A stretch of 48,029 nt of DNA from an archaeon (GTDB taxonomy: Archaea; Nanobdellota; Nanobdellia; SCGC-AAA011-G17; GW2011-AR18), in assembly GCA_023245385.1 (NCBI GenBank), contig JAHFKM010000001.1, positions 1 to 48,029 on the forward strand. Reading direction: 5' to 3'. This document shows, piece after piece, positions 1 through 8,346 of the stretch. Both the position numbers and the translations under genes were made by a program. The notes under the pieces are model-generated. The model was not told the origin of the DNA, did not search any database, and was given only the letters and a program-made list of their open reading frames with translations. How positions within the stretch are numbered: position 1 is the first letter of the stretch; every line of letters starts with the position of its first letter.

Positions 1-1052
1 AAATCTTTCTTCACACCAGGATACGCTCCCGCTATCTGTTTACATATTTGCTTCTCTTCAGGCGCCTCACTAAATTTTATCCCATACTCCCTAAAACGCA
101 TATTATCATCAGGCAAATACCCATCAAGATACTCATTAATTCCCCTCCTCACCGACTTGGACTGAGAAAAAATACCATAAGCACCAGGCTCACCAAACAC
201 AATCTGAATCTCATCAGAAACATAATCTAACGTTGCCAAATCATGCTCCACAACAATCACAGAAACACCTTGCGCTAATCTTCTTATTAACTTCGCAACT
301 TTAATTCTATGAGTGATATCACAAAAAGAAGTAGGCTCATCAAAATAATACACATCCGCTTTCTTTCCAGCAGCAGCAATAATAGCCAAACGTTGCAACT
401 CACCCCCAGACAACTCCTCAACAGTTCTTTCCTGCAAATGTTCCAAATCCAACTCTCTTATTAACCCAGCAACAACACCCCGCTCATCAACTTTCTTTAA
501 TAAATCTCTCACCTTCTGCCCCTTGTAAATTTCTGCTAAAAATTCTACTCTCTGCGGCTTGTAACTAATCTTAATCTCTTTAGTTAATAATTTTTTTAAA
601 TAAGAACCAAACCACTGCGTAGAATAATTCAACGCCACTTCCTGAGGCAAAGGAGGTTTTTTAAAATTCCCCAAATTCGGCTCAACCTGACCAGATAAAA
701 CTTGCAAAGCAGTCGATTTTCCAATCCCATTCCTCCCAATAATACCCACAACAGTATTTGGCTTCACCATCGGCAAAGAAAAAAGCTCAAACATATTCTG
801 CCCATACCTATGAATCGGATGTTGCGTTAACTTTTCAGGCAAATTAATAATCTGAATCGCATCAAACGGACACTTCTTTGGACAAATCCCACATCCATTA
901 CATAACTCATCAATAATCTTAGCTTTTTTGTACTCTCCCTCAACAATACATTCCTGCCCCATCTTATTCACAGGACAGACCCTAATGCAAAGATAATTCC
1001 CACAAGCAACAGGATTACACTTATTTCGATCAACTACCGCAATTCTCGCCAT
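1..1052 (-). CDS. ABCE1/Rli1 ribosome recycling ATPase (3' end cut by window edge)
   Basis: This gene was read from the minus strand from ATG at 1052 and stays open to the window edge, giving about 350 of the roughly 590 residues usual for the family. Two ferredoxin-like 4Fe-4S cysteine sets lie in the first 65 residues, including a C-x2-C-x2-C-x3-C-P run. The first nucleotide-binding domain follows, with Walker A GRNGIGKS, signature LSGGELQR and Walker B ending DEPTSFCD. This order is diagnostic of ABCE1/Rli1, which splits ribosomes after termination together with aRF1, encoded at 16063-17154. The second ATPase domain lies outside the window. The usual DEPxSYLD is DEPTSFCD here. A TATA-like box at 1076-1082 supports the start and suggests a leaderless message. 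Confidence 0.93.
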   Translation of the reverse strand, partial: MARIAVVDRNKCNPVACGNYLCIRVCPVNKMGQECIVEGEYKKAKIIDELCNGCGICPKKCPFDAIQIINLPEKLTQHPIHRYGQNMFELFSLPMVKPNTVVGIIGRNGIGKSTALQVLSGQVEPNLGNFKKPPLPQEVALNYSTQWFGSYLKKLLTKEIKISYKPQRVEFLAEIYKGQKVRDLLKKVDERGVVAGLIRELDLEHLQERTVEELSGGELQRLAIIAAAGKKADVYYFDEPTSFCDITHRIKVAKLIRRLAQGVSVIVVEHDLATLDYVSDEIQIVFGEPGAYGIFSQSKSVRRGINEYLDGYLPDDNMRFREYGIKFSEAPEEKQICKQIAGAYPGVKKD

Positions 1053-1075
1053 TTCATTCAACACACCCTAAGAAG

Positions 1076-1082
1076 TTTATAA
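1076..1082 (-). promoter_or_regulatory. TATA box of the ABCE1 gene
   Basis: TTATAAA on the minus strand is centred about 27 bases before the ABCE1 ATG at 1052. That is the archaeal spacing between TATA box and transcription start, so the message probably begins at or next to the start codon. It forms one half of a divergent promoter with the box at 1099-1104. Confidence 0.6.
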
Positions 1083-1098
1083 CCCTTGTGAAAACAAA

Positions 1099-1104
1099 TT
1101 TATA
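1099..1104 (+). promoter_or_regulatory. TATA box of the RsuA-like gene
   Basis: TTTATA lies 25 bases before the ATG at 1127, and there is no Shine-Dalgarno sequence between them. A leaderless transcript is the simplest reading. Confidence 0.55.
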
Positions 1105-1126
1105 GTAGGCTTTTCTTCTCCCTTTT

Positions 1127-1822
1127 ATGAACAAGAAAAGAATCCTCCACTACCTTATGCAAACAGGACAATGGAAACGATCAGAAATACGAAAACTCCT
1201 TAAAGAAGGAAAAATAACTGTAGACAACATTCTTGTAACAAGCGAACACTACTTTGTAAAGGATCCTAAAAAAATTCTTGTAGAAGAAAAAAAACTTGAA
1301 CTCCCAAAAGAAAAAATCTACCTTGCTTTAAACAAACCAGCAGGATACAGCTGCCAAAAAGGAACATCCCCAAACGTTCTTGATTTAGTTTCTGAAAAAG
1401 TTTTCGCAATAGGAAGATTAGACAAAGACACAGAAGGATTACTCCTCCTTAGCAATGACGGAGATTACGCACACTCAATCCTCTCTCCAGAAAAGAAAAC
1501 AGAAAAAAAGTATCTCGCACTGCTTAGAAACAGTATCAGCAAAAAAGAAATCCAAACACTCGAACAAGGTGTTCAAATAAAATTAAGAAATACCTACTAT
1601 CTCACAAAACCATGTAAGATCACACAGATTAGCCAGAACAAAATTACCATCATTCTCACAGAAGGAAAGAAAAGACAAATAAGAAAAATGATCAAATCAC
1701 TAGGAAACAAAGTACTCTCCCTCCAAAGAACCCACATTGGAAAACTTACCCTCGGAAACTTACCACTCGGATCCTATAAAACACTCAGTAAACAAGAAGC
1801 ATTATCTTACTCTAAGAAATAA
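1127..1822 (+). CDS. RsuA/RluB-family rRNA pseudouridine synthase
   Basis: This 231-residue protein has an N-terminal S4 RNA-binding domain (about 1-60) and a RsuA/RluB/RluE-type catalytic domain. The catalytic motif GRLDKDTEGL is at 97-106, with the predicted nucleophilic Asp at 99. LNKPAGY (69-74) and GKKRQIRKM near the C-terminus are also typical. Members isomerise specific uridines in ribosomal RNA. The family is mainly bacterial, because archaea usually modify rRNA through Cbf5 with guide RNAs, and Cbf5 is also encoded here at 25448. This suggests acquisition from bacteria. The target site cannot be deduced from sequence. The start is supported by a TATA-like box 25 bases upstream. Confidence 0.88.
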   Translation: MNKKRILHYLMQTGQWKRSEIRKLLKEGKITVDNILVTSEHYFVKDPKKILVEEKKLELPKEKIYLALNKPAGYSCQKGTSPNVLDLVSEKVFAIGRLDKDTEGLLLLSNDGDYAHSILSPEKKTEKKYLALLRNSISKKEIQTLEQGVQIKLRNTYYLTKPCKITQISQNKITIILTEGKKRQIRKMIKSLGNKVLSLQRTHIGKLTLGNLPLGSYKTLSKQEALSYSKK

Positions 1823-1924
1823 AACTTTAAAAAGATCTCTACAAAAACGCAGACTGAACTTACGATTCAGACCCAGGTATATATATCCCAAAAGAATAAA
1901 TAACTGTTTACTTCCTCTTTACCT

Positions 1925-2056
1925 ATGGCAGAAAAATGTTTTCTATGCGGAGAAAAAATACACACAACTTTCCTAGAAAAAATCCAAGGAACCTACCTCC
2001 GAGAAGGGAAAAAACTCAAAGCACTCTGCAGCACCTGCCAAAAAAAGAAACAATGA
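1925..2056 (+). CDS. Small zinc-ribbon protein (43 aa)
   Basis: A 43-codon frame starts at ATG 1925 and ends in TGA at 2054-2056. That stop overlaps the ATG of the Nudix gene (ATGA), so the two are probably translationally coupled. The protein has two CxxC pairs (CFLC near residue 5 and CSTC near residue 35) separated by about 26 residues, with a lysine-rich tail. This pattern suits a single zinc ribbon that might bind nucleic acid. Two AT-rich boxes lie upstream, one at 1876-1886 and one near 1893-1903. I do not recognise a named family. The coupling with a nucleotide-pool enzyme is the only clue to its role. Confidence 0.7.
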   Translation: MAEKCFLCGEKIHTTFLEKIQGTYLREGKKLKALCSTCQKKKQ

Positions 2057-2517
2057 ACCAAGCAACACTCTGCTTTTTACTCAAAAAAGATTCTCTTTCA
2101 CTAGGAAGAAAAAAAAGAAAATTAGGAAAAGGAAAATACAACGGCTTTGGCGGTAACGTCGAAGAGAATGAAACAATTGAACAAGCAACCATTCGTGAAC
2201 TCTACGAAGAAACTGGCGTTAAAGCAATCACCTTAGAAAAAGTCGCTGAGATGAACTATACCTTTCCAGAAGAAAATAAAGATTGGAATCAAACAGTTCA
2301 TATCTACCTCGTCAGAACCTGGAACGGAGAAGCAAAAGAAACAGAAGAAATGACTGTTGAATGGTTCCCTTTAGATAAAATCCCCTACGAACATATGTGG
2401 AAAAATGACAAACACTGGCTTCCTCTTGTTCTCTCCGGAAAGAAAATAAAAGGCTACGTCAGGCACACTGAAGAAAGACTCTCCTCAATACGTCTCGAAT
2501 ATGTAGACTCCTTCTGA
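2053..2517 (+). CDS. Nudix hydrolase, MTH1-like (8-oxo-dGTP diphosphatase candidate)
   Basis: This 154-residue protein contains a perfect Nudix box, G-x5-E-x7-R-E-x2-E-E-x-G, starting at GGNVEENE. The sequence leading into it (KGKYNGFGGNVE) and the pattern after it resemble MTH1/NUDT1, which removes oxidised purine nucleotides such as 8-oxo-dGTP. The frame is open further upstream, but the ATG at 2053 is preferred because it overlaps the stop of the zinc-ribbon gene as ATGA and gives a normal Nudix N-terminus (MNQATLCFLL). MutY, at 7314-8213, acts on the same oxidative lesion, so the two may form a GO-type defence. Substrate choice is inferred, not shown. Confidence 0.85.
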   Translation: MNQATLCFLLKKDSLSLGRKKRKLGKGKYNGFGGNVEENETIEQATIRELYEETGVKAITLEKVAEMNYTFPEENKDWNQTVHIYLVRTWNGEAKETEEMTVEWFPLDKIPYEHMWKNDKHWLPLVLSGKKIKGYVRHTEERLSSIRLEYVDSF

Positions 2518-2579
2518 AACTCCTTTAAGAATTCTTGAAACAAAAGTAATAAAAAGAAAGTTCCTTTCAAACCTTTTAT

Positions 2580-2651
2580 GCCACTATAGCTCAACGGTAG
2601 AGCGCAGCTTTCGTAAAGCTGAGGTTCTGGGTTCAAGTCCCAGTAGTGGCT
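2580..2651 (+). tRNA. tRNA-Thr (CGT anticodon)
   Basis: A complete cloverleaf is visible. The acceptor stem is GCCACTA/TAGTGGC, the D-arm is GCTC...GAGC, the anticodon stem is CAGCT/AGCTG with loop TTCGTAA, and the T-arm is CTGGG-TTCAAGT-CCCAG. The anticodon CGT reads ACG, hence threonine. The discriminator is T and no CCA is encoded. No intron is needed. Confidence 0.96.
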
Positions 2652-2658
2652 TTCCGTG

Positions 2659-2676
2659 TTTTTTCTGGATTTTTTT
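2659..2676 (+). terminator. Oligo-T terminator after tRNA-Thr
   Basis: Two runs of six to seven T, separated by five bases, begin eight bases after the tRNA end. Archaeal RNA polymerase terminates on such T tracts. No hairpin is present. Confidence 0.5.
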
Positions 2677-2793
2677 CAAAATAAATATAAACTTTAAAAA
2701 TATCCTTCAATTAAATTGCACTTAACTCCTGAAAAAATATTTCTTCTCCTTTGAAAACAAAAAAATTAAATATCCGCCAACCCTTCCTCTTTT

Positions 2794-3240
2794 ATGGATT
2801 TTCCCGTCGTACTTAACAGAAAATCAGATACACCTCCTACACGCCTCTACCTCCACCGCGAATTTCTTACAGATGGCCGGGAACCGCTTGTCGCAGCAGG
2901 TGAAGCACGAGATCACTTTCTAAACATCCGAGAAAAGGCTCCAGAGGTTTTCACAGGTCTTGATTATGTTCTTGGAATTTTATGGAAAGACCCAACATCA
3001 ACAAATCTGGACTTATTTGGATATAAAGATATTGCTCGCTGGCCTGGAAATCCAGAAGTTTCCAATTGGGTTTTCAAAAATGGAGTTTTTCTTTCTACCA
3101 GAAACATTAGCTGTGGAGACAGTTTAATCCTCTTAGGAAGGGAGGAACACTACAGAAGAACCTGCGCAAATTTGGAAACTTATTTTTCTAGAGTTCCCCC
3201 AAGTATTCCTGTTAAACTAAAATTAGACGAATCGTGCTAG
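2794..3240 (+). CDS. Hypothetical protein (148 aa)
   Basis: I do not recognise this family. The protein is soluble, with no signal peptide or membrane segment. It is rich in aromatic residues and arginine, with motifs such as LYLHREF and GLDYVLGILWKDP. A TATA-like AATTAAATAT lies about 25 bases before the ATG, and the stop is TAG. It is followed 36 bases later by the membrane-anchored ATPase gene on the same strand, which has its own TATA-like box, so the two are probably separate units. Confidence 0.6.
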   Translation: MDFPVVLNRKSDTPPTRLYLHREFLTDGREPLVAAGEARDHFLNIREKAPEVFTGLDYVLGILWKDPTSTNLDLFGYKDIARWPGNPEVSNWVFKNGVFLSTRNISCGDSLILLGREEHYRRTCANLETYFSRVPPSIPVKLKLDESC

Positions 3241-3276
3241 ATACCTTTAAATAAATTCTCAAACCAAATTAATCCT

Positions 3277-4173
3277 ATGCCTAAAAAGAAACATAAAAAC
3301 TACCTCGCACTAGGAATTATCTACCTTTTCAAAGGAATCTATTGGCTCGTCAAGAATATTTTTTTAGGAATCTGGTGGATACTGAAATTTTTATACTTGG
3401 AAATAAAATTACTCTTCAGCAAAGACAAAACTAAAGTCAAAGAAGAAATTAAAAAAGAAAAACTCCCAGAAACACACAGTGAAAAAGTTTTAGAAAACAC
3501 TCCCGCAGCTAGAGGACAAAGAAAAATCGCAGCAATCTACCAACCCTTCGAAATACTCAAAGATATCAAAGGAACTTACTCAGACTTCGAAAGCAAACTT
3601 TTTTCAAATTCCAGTACAATTGGAATAATTCTTGGAGCCCGAGGAACAGGAAAAAGCGCAATCGGCTTAAAACTCTTAGAAAACATTCACGCAAAAACAG
3701 GAAAAAAGGTCTACACTATGGGATTCAAAACAGAAGACCTTCCCCACTGGATTCTGAACATTGACTCTTTAGATGACGTTCAAAACAACGCAGTTGTCCT
3801 TTTAGACGAAAGCGGAATACAATTCTCCTCAAGAGAAAGCATGAGTAATGTTAATAAATTACTTTCGAAACTACTTCTTATAGCAAGACATAAAGATTTA
3901 AATTTACTTTTTATCACCCAAAACTCTTCTAATATCGATCTTAATATTATCCGACAAGCAGACTACTTACTCCTAAAACATTCCTCACTTTTACAAAAAG
4001 ACTTTGAAAGAAAAAAAATAAATGATATTTACACTGAAGCAGAAAAACACTTCAAAGAATACAAAGACCAAAAAGGACTCACCTACATCTATTCCGACAG
4101 TTACAAAGGATTTATCACTAATCCTTTACCCAGCTTCTGGACATCAAATGTGAGTAAAGCTTATAGAAAATGA
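3277..4173 (+). CDS. Membrane-anchored P-loop ATPase, Zot-like
   Basis: This 298-residue protein starts with a very hydrophobic, tryptophan-rich stretch (about 9-47) that should be one or two membrane passes. A lysine/glutamate linker follows, then a P-loop domain. Walker A is GARGTGKS (near 124-131), and the hydrophobic strand NAVVLLDES is Walker B. A later strand ending LLFITQNSS looks like sensor 1. The layout DE(S)G, then RHKDLNLLFITQ, then a segment with RQADYLL, resembles the Zot branch of the FtsK-HerA superfamily, known from filamentous phage assembly and packaging. The role here is unknown. A TATA-like TTTAAATAAA lies 25-30 bases upstream, and the stop is TGA. Confidence 0.65.
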   Translation: MPKKKHKNYLALGIIYLFKGIYWLVKNIFLGIWWILKFLYLEIKLLFSKDKTKVKEEIKKEKLPETHSEKVLENTPAARGQRKIAAIYQPFEILKDIKGTYSDFESKLFSNSSTIGIILGARGTGKSAIGLKLLENIHAKTGKKVYTMGFKTEDLPHWILNIDSLDDVQNNAVVLLDESGIQFSSRESMSNVNKLLSKLLLIARHKDLNLLFITQNSSNIDLNIIRQADYLLLKHSSLLQKDFERKKINDIYTEAEKHFKEYKDQKGLTYIYSDSYKGFITNPLPSFWTSNVSKAYRK

Positions 4174-4281
4174 AACCACTTCACACTAAAGAAGACCTCT
4201 TTTCCCTTAAATGTTAACATTAATTCTCCTTATCCTAAACCTTCTCTTTACAAAAAAAGACTTAAAAAAAATCTCCATAAA

Positions 4282-4289
4282 TTTATAAA
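4282..4289 (+). promoter_or_regulatory. TATA box of the PolB gene
   Basis: TTTATAAA is centred about 27 bases before the PolB ATG. The adjacent intergenic stretch also contains the 12-base palindrome AATGTTAACATT at 4210-4221, of unknown meaning. Confidence 0.6.
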
Positions 4290-4311
4290 GTTCTAAAAGA
4301 GAGAAAAACGT

Positions 4312-6621
4312 ATGAAAGGATTTATCATCTCACCAACTTACAAGATTGTTGAAGACAAAGCTTATGTTGAATTATTCGGGAGACTAGAAAATGGAGAAAG
4401 CTTCCTTACCATCAATGAGTTTAAACCTTATTTTTATATTAAAGAAAAAAAACTAGACCTCGCTAAAAAAATTGTAAAAAATTTAACTTTTGAAAAAACT
4501 GATTTCAAAAACAAAGATGACGAAGCTGTTGTTAAAATCATTCTTACCCTTCCAGCAGATGTTCCAAAACTGCGCAAACAACTCGAAGAACGAGACATCA
4601 CCTGCTACGAAGCAGACATCAAATTCCCTTACCGCTTCATGATGGACTATGGACTACAATCCTCTCTTATTATTGAAGGGAAGTACGAACCAGGATCAAG
4701 GATTAATAGAATCTATACAGAACCAACACTTAGCCCAGTTCCTTACACTCCCTCCAAACTAAAAGTTCTTTCTTTTGATATTGAAAGCAGCAAAGAAGAA
4801 TATGGAGAACTTTATTGTATAGGACTTATTTGTGATACCATAAAAAGGAACCTTATTGTTTCAAAGACCGCTGTTGAAGGGGCAATTATCTGTGAAAACG
4901 AAAAAGAAGTCTTAGAAAAATTCATTACAGAAATAACCACTCTCGATCCTGATATTATCACGGGATGGAATATCATTGACTTTGATTTTACATTCTTAGC
5001 TGCAAAATGCAAAAAATATAAAATTCCCTTCGACATCGGAAGAGAACCAGGAAGACTAAAACTCTCCTTAAGAGAAAGCTTCTTTCAAGACAGCAAAGCA
5101 GAGGTTGTGGGAAGACAAGTCCTTGACGCATTAAACCTACTAAAAGTTTCTTTCATCAAAGTAGACGACTACAAACTAGATACTGTAGCAAGAAAAATTT
5201 TAGGAGAAACAAAACTCATTACAACTACAGGAGCAGACAAATACAAAGAAATAGACGAATTATTTAAAAATAATAAAAAAAGATTAGTAGCATACAACCT
5301 TAAAGATGCAGAACTAGTCCTAAAAATCATCGACAAGAGTGACATTCTTAATCTCACTATTCAACGAAGCTTACTTACTGGAATGCCTCTAGACAGAGTC
5401 AACGCCTCCATCGCATCACTTGATTCCCTATACATTCGAGAAGCAAGAAAAAGAAAACTTGTCGTTCCCTCAGGAAAATTCGCAGTTAAAGAAGAAGGAA
5501 CCTTAGGAGGCTATGTTCGTGAAGCAGAAGCAGGCATTTACGATTACTTACTTGTTTTAGACTTCAAATCACTCTATCCCAGCATCATCCGTACGTTCAA
5601 CATTGATCCACTAAGCTATGTTTCAAACTGTAAAGAAAAAAATCTAATAAAAGCGCCAAACGGCGCATGCTTCAAAAACGAAAACGGAATACTTCCTAAC
5701 TTAATTGAAGAACTCTGGAAACACCGCGAACAAGCGCGCAAAGAAAAAAACGAACTTGCTCGTTATGCAATTAAAATCCAAATGAATTCAATGTACGGTG
5801 TTCTTGGAAGCCCAGCCTGCAGATTCTTCGATCCAAACCTTGCCAACGCAATTACTCACTTTGGACATTATCTAATTAAATTAACTTCTGAAAAAATAGA
5901 AGAGAAAGGATACAAAGTAATCTACAACGATACTGATTGTTGCTTCGTTGTCTCAAAAGCAAAAACTTTAGAAGAAGCAGAAAAACTCGGAAAAAAAATC
6001 GCACAAGAAATCAACACCTTCTACAAAACCTTCGTCAAAGAACACTACAAACGAGAATCCTTCCTCGAACTCTCCTTCGACAAATGCTTCATCAAATGTC
6101 TCATGCCCAAATTACGTGGCGGAGAAAAAGGAGCAAAAAAAAGATACGCTGGAATGTTAATTAAAGATGGGAAAGAAGAAATCCAATTCACCGGGATGGA
6201 AACAGCACGTTCAGATTGGACAGACCTTGCAAAAAAATACCAACAAGAAATCTTCAACAGAATCTTCCACAACCAAGAAATCGCAGAATACACCAAAAAA
6301 TTCTTAATCGATATCCAAAAGGGAAAATACGACGACTTACTTGTCTACAGAAAAAGTATCAGAAAAGAATTACATGAATACACTAAAAGCACTCCGCCCC
6401 ACGTCAAAGCCGCTCGCCAATTAGAAAAACTCGACAGTGATATTATCGAATATGTTATTACAGAAGAAGGACCAGAACCTATTCAAAAAATAAAACACAA
6501 ACTAGATTACAATCATTACATCCAGAAACAAATCAAACCCATCGCAGAAACCGTTTTACTTTTCTTTAATAAAAAATTCGATGATCTCATAAAAGGAAAC
6601 AAACAAACCACACTCTTTTAA
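4312..6621 (+). CDS. Family B DNA polymerase (PolB)
   Basis: This 769-residue replicative polymerase has an N-terminal domain and a 3'-5' exonuclease domain. Exo I is SFDIES (Asp156, Glu158), Exo II is GWNIIDFDF, and Exo III is YNLKDAE. The polymerase domain has motif A DFKSLYPSII (Asp417), motif B KIQMNSMYG and the KKRYAG motif. All catalytic acidic residues are present. Motif C reads YNDTDC (538-543) instead of the almost universal YGDTDS: both aspartates stay, but the flanking Gly and Ser are changed. Length is normal for an archaeal PolB and no intein is present. The gene ends in a four-base convergent overlap with its neighbour. It should act with the primase at 41055-43943. Confidence 0.96.
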   Translation: MKGFIISPTYKIVEDKAYVELFGRLENGESFLTINEFKPYFYIKEKKLDLAKKIVKNLTFEKTDFKNKDDEAVVKIILTLPADVPKLRKQLEERDITCYEADIKFPYRFMMDYGLQSSLIIEGKYEPGSRINRIYTEPTLSPVPYTPSKLKVLSFDIESSKEEYGELYCIGLICDTIKRNLIVSKTAVEGAIICENEKEVLEKFITEITTLDPDIITGWNIIDFDFTFLAAKCKKYKIPFDIGREPGRLKLSLRESFFQDSKAEVVGRQVLDALNLLKVSFIKVDDYKLDTVARKILGETKLITTTGADKYKEIDELFKNNKKRLVAYNLKDAELVLKIIDKSDILNLTIQRSLLTGMPLDRVNASIASLDSLYIREARKRKLVVPSGKFAVKEEGTLGGYVREAEAGIYDYLLVLDFKSLYPSIIRTFNIDPLSYVSNCKEKNLIKAPNGACFKNENGILPNLIEELWKHREQARKEKNELARYAIKIQMNSMYGVLGSPACRFFDPNLANAITHFGHYLIKLTSEKIEEKGYKVIYNDTDCCFVVSKAKTLEEAEKLGKKIAQEINTFYKTFVKEHYKRESFLELSFDKCFIKCLMPKLRGGEKGAKKRYAGMLIKDGKEEIQFTGMETARSDWTDLAKKYQQEIFNRIFHNQEIAEYTKKFLIDIQKGKYDDLLVYRKSIRKELHEYTKSTPPHVKAARQLEKLDSDIIEYVITEEGPEPIQKIKHKLDYNHYIQKQIKPIAETVLLFFNKKFDDLIKGNKQTTLF

Positions 6622-7115
6622 CACCCTGTTCTCTCAGCAGCACTTTTTATATTCATAAAACTTTCAGTATATCTTGAAAAATAATTCTTCACCTCCACTT
6701 TTCTTTTCGCAGCCCTTGAAAGAAAACTTACTGTCATCGCTCTTCCACCCAACCCTATTTCTTTCTCAACACAATAAACATCCCCACCCTGATACAAAAA
6801 TTTCTCCTCCCAAAAACCAATCCCAAGAATCAAACCACCACTATAAGGATTTACTTCAAACACTCCTGCTTTCTTCTCAGCAAGATTCCTATCTAAATAT
6901 AAAGGAATAGTTGTTATAAGTTCTAATGGTAAACCTGGATTTTCTCTTTGAATAAGACTATGAAGACCTTCAATAATATTCTTAGCACCTACTTCTTTAG
7001 GAAAGGCATTCCTATACTTTTCTGCTTCAAGCTCTTCCAAAGAAATAATCTTTCCCCTTCTCGCATCAGCTATCCCAGCATCGACGCTCGTTATATAATA
7101 CAATAGTCTTTTCAT
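6618..7115 (-). CDS. Hypothetical protein (165 aa)
   Basis: The family is not recognised. The sequence is soluble, with no signal peptide. It has a central hydrophobic glycine-rich part (YSGGLILGIGFWEE) and a basic C-terminus. The stop codon overlaps the 3' end of PolB in convergent orientation. A TATA-like TAATATAA at about 7140-7148 lies 25-30 bases before the ATG and supports the start. Confidence 0.55.
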   Translation of the reverse strand: MKRLLYYITSVDAGIADARRGKIISLEELEAEKYRNAFPKEVGAKNIIEGLHSLIQRENPGLPLELITTIPLYLDRNLAEKKAGVFEVNPYSGGLILGIGFWEEKFLYQGGDVYCVEKEIGLGGRAMTVSFLSRAAKRKVEVKNYFSRYTESFMNIKSAAERTGC

Positions 7116-7313
7116 CTTTGTAAAAAACCTCTGCTTACTCTTATATTACAGAAATCTTTAAAAGACTAACTATCAACTACTTCTTCCTTAAGAGTAATTG
7201 TTTAGCTCCACCAAACAGAAGTTGAATCGAACTCCTTTCTCATCAAAACTTTTAGAATAAAAATAAACACTTACAAAAATAACTATTATAAACCACCACC
7301 CCTCTCTCCCTTT

Positions 7314-8213
7314 ATGTACTCTTTCTTTCAAAAAGCAATCCTTCAATGGTATTTTAAAACCAAAAGAGACCTACCATGGAGAACAACAACAGACCCTTAT
7401 TCAATTCTCGTTTCAGAAATCATGCTCCAACAAACTCAAGTCGACCGCGTTATTCCAAAATACCTTGAGTTCTTAAAACAATTTCCAAATAAAGAAACAC
7501 TCGCACACTCATCCCCAGCAGAAGTTTTGAAATATTGGAAAGGACTTGGCTTCAACAAAAGAGCACTCAGACTCCAAGAAGTATGTAAAACTATTGTTCA
7601 AAAAAGAAACGGAGTCTTTCCAAACACAGAAAAAGAACTCTTAGAACTAAAAGGCATAGGATCTTACACCGCCAGCGCCATCTGCAGCTTCTCCTACAAC
7701 CAAGACGTTGTCGTTCTCGATACAAACATCCGCAGAGTCTTTCACAGAATCTTTCTCGGAAACAAACAAGAACAAAACGAAACACTCACCAAAGAACTAA
7801 AACTCCTCGCTGAAAAAATTCTTCCCCACGGACAGAGCAGAGACTGGCATAACGCGCTTATGGATCTAGGCGCGACTATTTGCACAGCACAAACACCCAA
7901 ATGCACCCAATGCCCAGCACAAACATTCTGTTCATTTACCCAGATCTTTGAGAAGGCAAGCAATGAAGAAAAAGACAAACTCCTCTCCCTCACAAGAATA
8001 AAAAACAAACAAGGAACTTTCAAAGATTCTAATAGATATTACCGTGGAAGAATTTTAGATTACCTGCGAGAACACGAAAATGTTCACTTAAAAATTTTAG
8101 AAAAAGAATTCAAAAAAAAATATAACAAAGACATTAATCTCATTTTACTTGATTTAGAAAAAGACAAACTCATCACACTAACCCCTGAAACAATTTCCCT
8201 ACCAAAAAACTAA
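7314..8213 (+). CDS. mutY: A/G-specific adenine glycosylase MutY
   Basis: MutY removes adenine mispaired with 8-oxoguanine. The 299-residue protein has the catalytic Glu35 in SEIMLQQTQ, a helix-hairpin-helix LKGIGSYTA (112-120), the catalytic Asp136 in VVLDTNIRR, and a 4Fe-4S loop C190-x6-C197-x2-C200-x5-C206. Bacterial MutY carries a C-terminal Nudix-like domain that reads 8-oxoG. Here that domain is missing and the last 75 residues (RYYRGRILDYL onwards) look like a small winged helix, as in other short MutY forms. A TATA-like TTATAAAC lies 25-30 bases upstream. An MTH1-like Nudix enzyme for the same lesion is encoded at 2053. Confidence 0.93.
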   Translation: MYSFFQKAILQWYFKTKRDLPWRTTTDPYSILVSEIMLQQTQVDRVIPKYLEFLKQFPNKETLAHSSPAEVLKYWKGLGFNKRALRLQEVCKTIVQKRNGVFPNTEKELLELKGIGSYTASAICSFSYNQDVVVLDTNIRRVFHRIFLGNKQEQNETLTKELKLLAEKILPHGQSRDWHNALMDLGATICTAQTPKCTQCPAQTFCSFTQIFEKASNEEKDKLLSLTRIKNKQGTFKDSNRYYRGRILDYLREHENVHLKILEKEFKKKYNKDINLILLDLEKDKLITLTPETISLPKN

Positions 8214-8259
8214 AAGAAAGTTATTTAAAGAAACTTTTGTCACACCCTCTCTATCCTAT

Positions 8260-8346
8260 GCGGGGGTAGCAAAGCGGCCAAATGCGTAGGACTTAAGATC
8301 CTATGACTTAGTGTCTTCGCAGGTTCAAATCCTGTCCCCCGCACCA
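8260..8346 (+). tRNA. tRNA-Leu (TAA anticodon), with encoded CCA
   Basis: This is a type II tRNA with acceptor GCGGGGG/CCCCCGC, anticodon stem TAGGA/TCCTA and loop CTTAAGA, so the anticodon is TAA. It has a long variable arm and a T-arm ending GGTTCAAATCC. The discriminator is A, and CCA is encoded at 8344-8346, unlike the other two tRNAs in the window. A recombinase gene begins 86 bases downstream, so the 3' half of this tRNA is a plausible integration site. Confidence 0.95.

Noticed and set aside
4210..4221. AATGTTAACATT palindrome upstream of PolB as an operator
   Set aside because: A short AT-rich palindrome in an AT-rich spacer, about 70 bases before the TATA box, is likely by chance.
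7190..7260. T-arm-like sequence on the minus strand (TTCGATTC within a hairpin) suggesting a tRNA
   Set aside because: The flanking bases do not form a T-stem (an A-A clash at the second pair), and no acceptor, D or anticodon arm could be placed. Only an AGTT/AACT hairpin remains.
7190..7260. Possible C/D-box guide RNA on the minus strand
   Set aside because: A TTGATGA box is present, but no CTGA D box at a suitable distance and no proper C'/D' pair were found.
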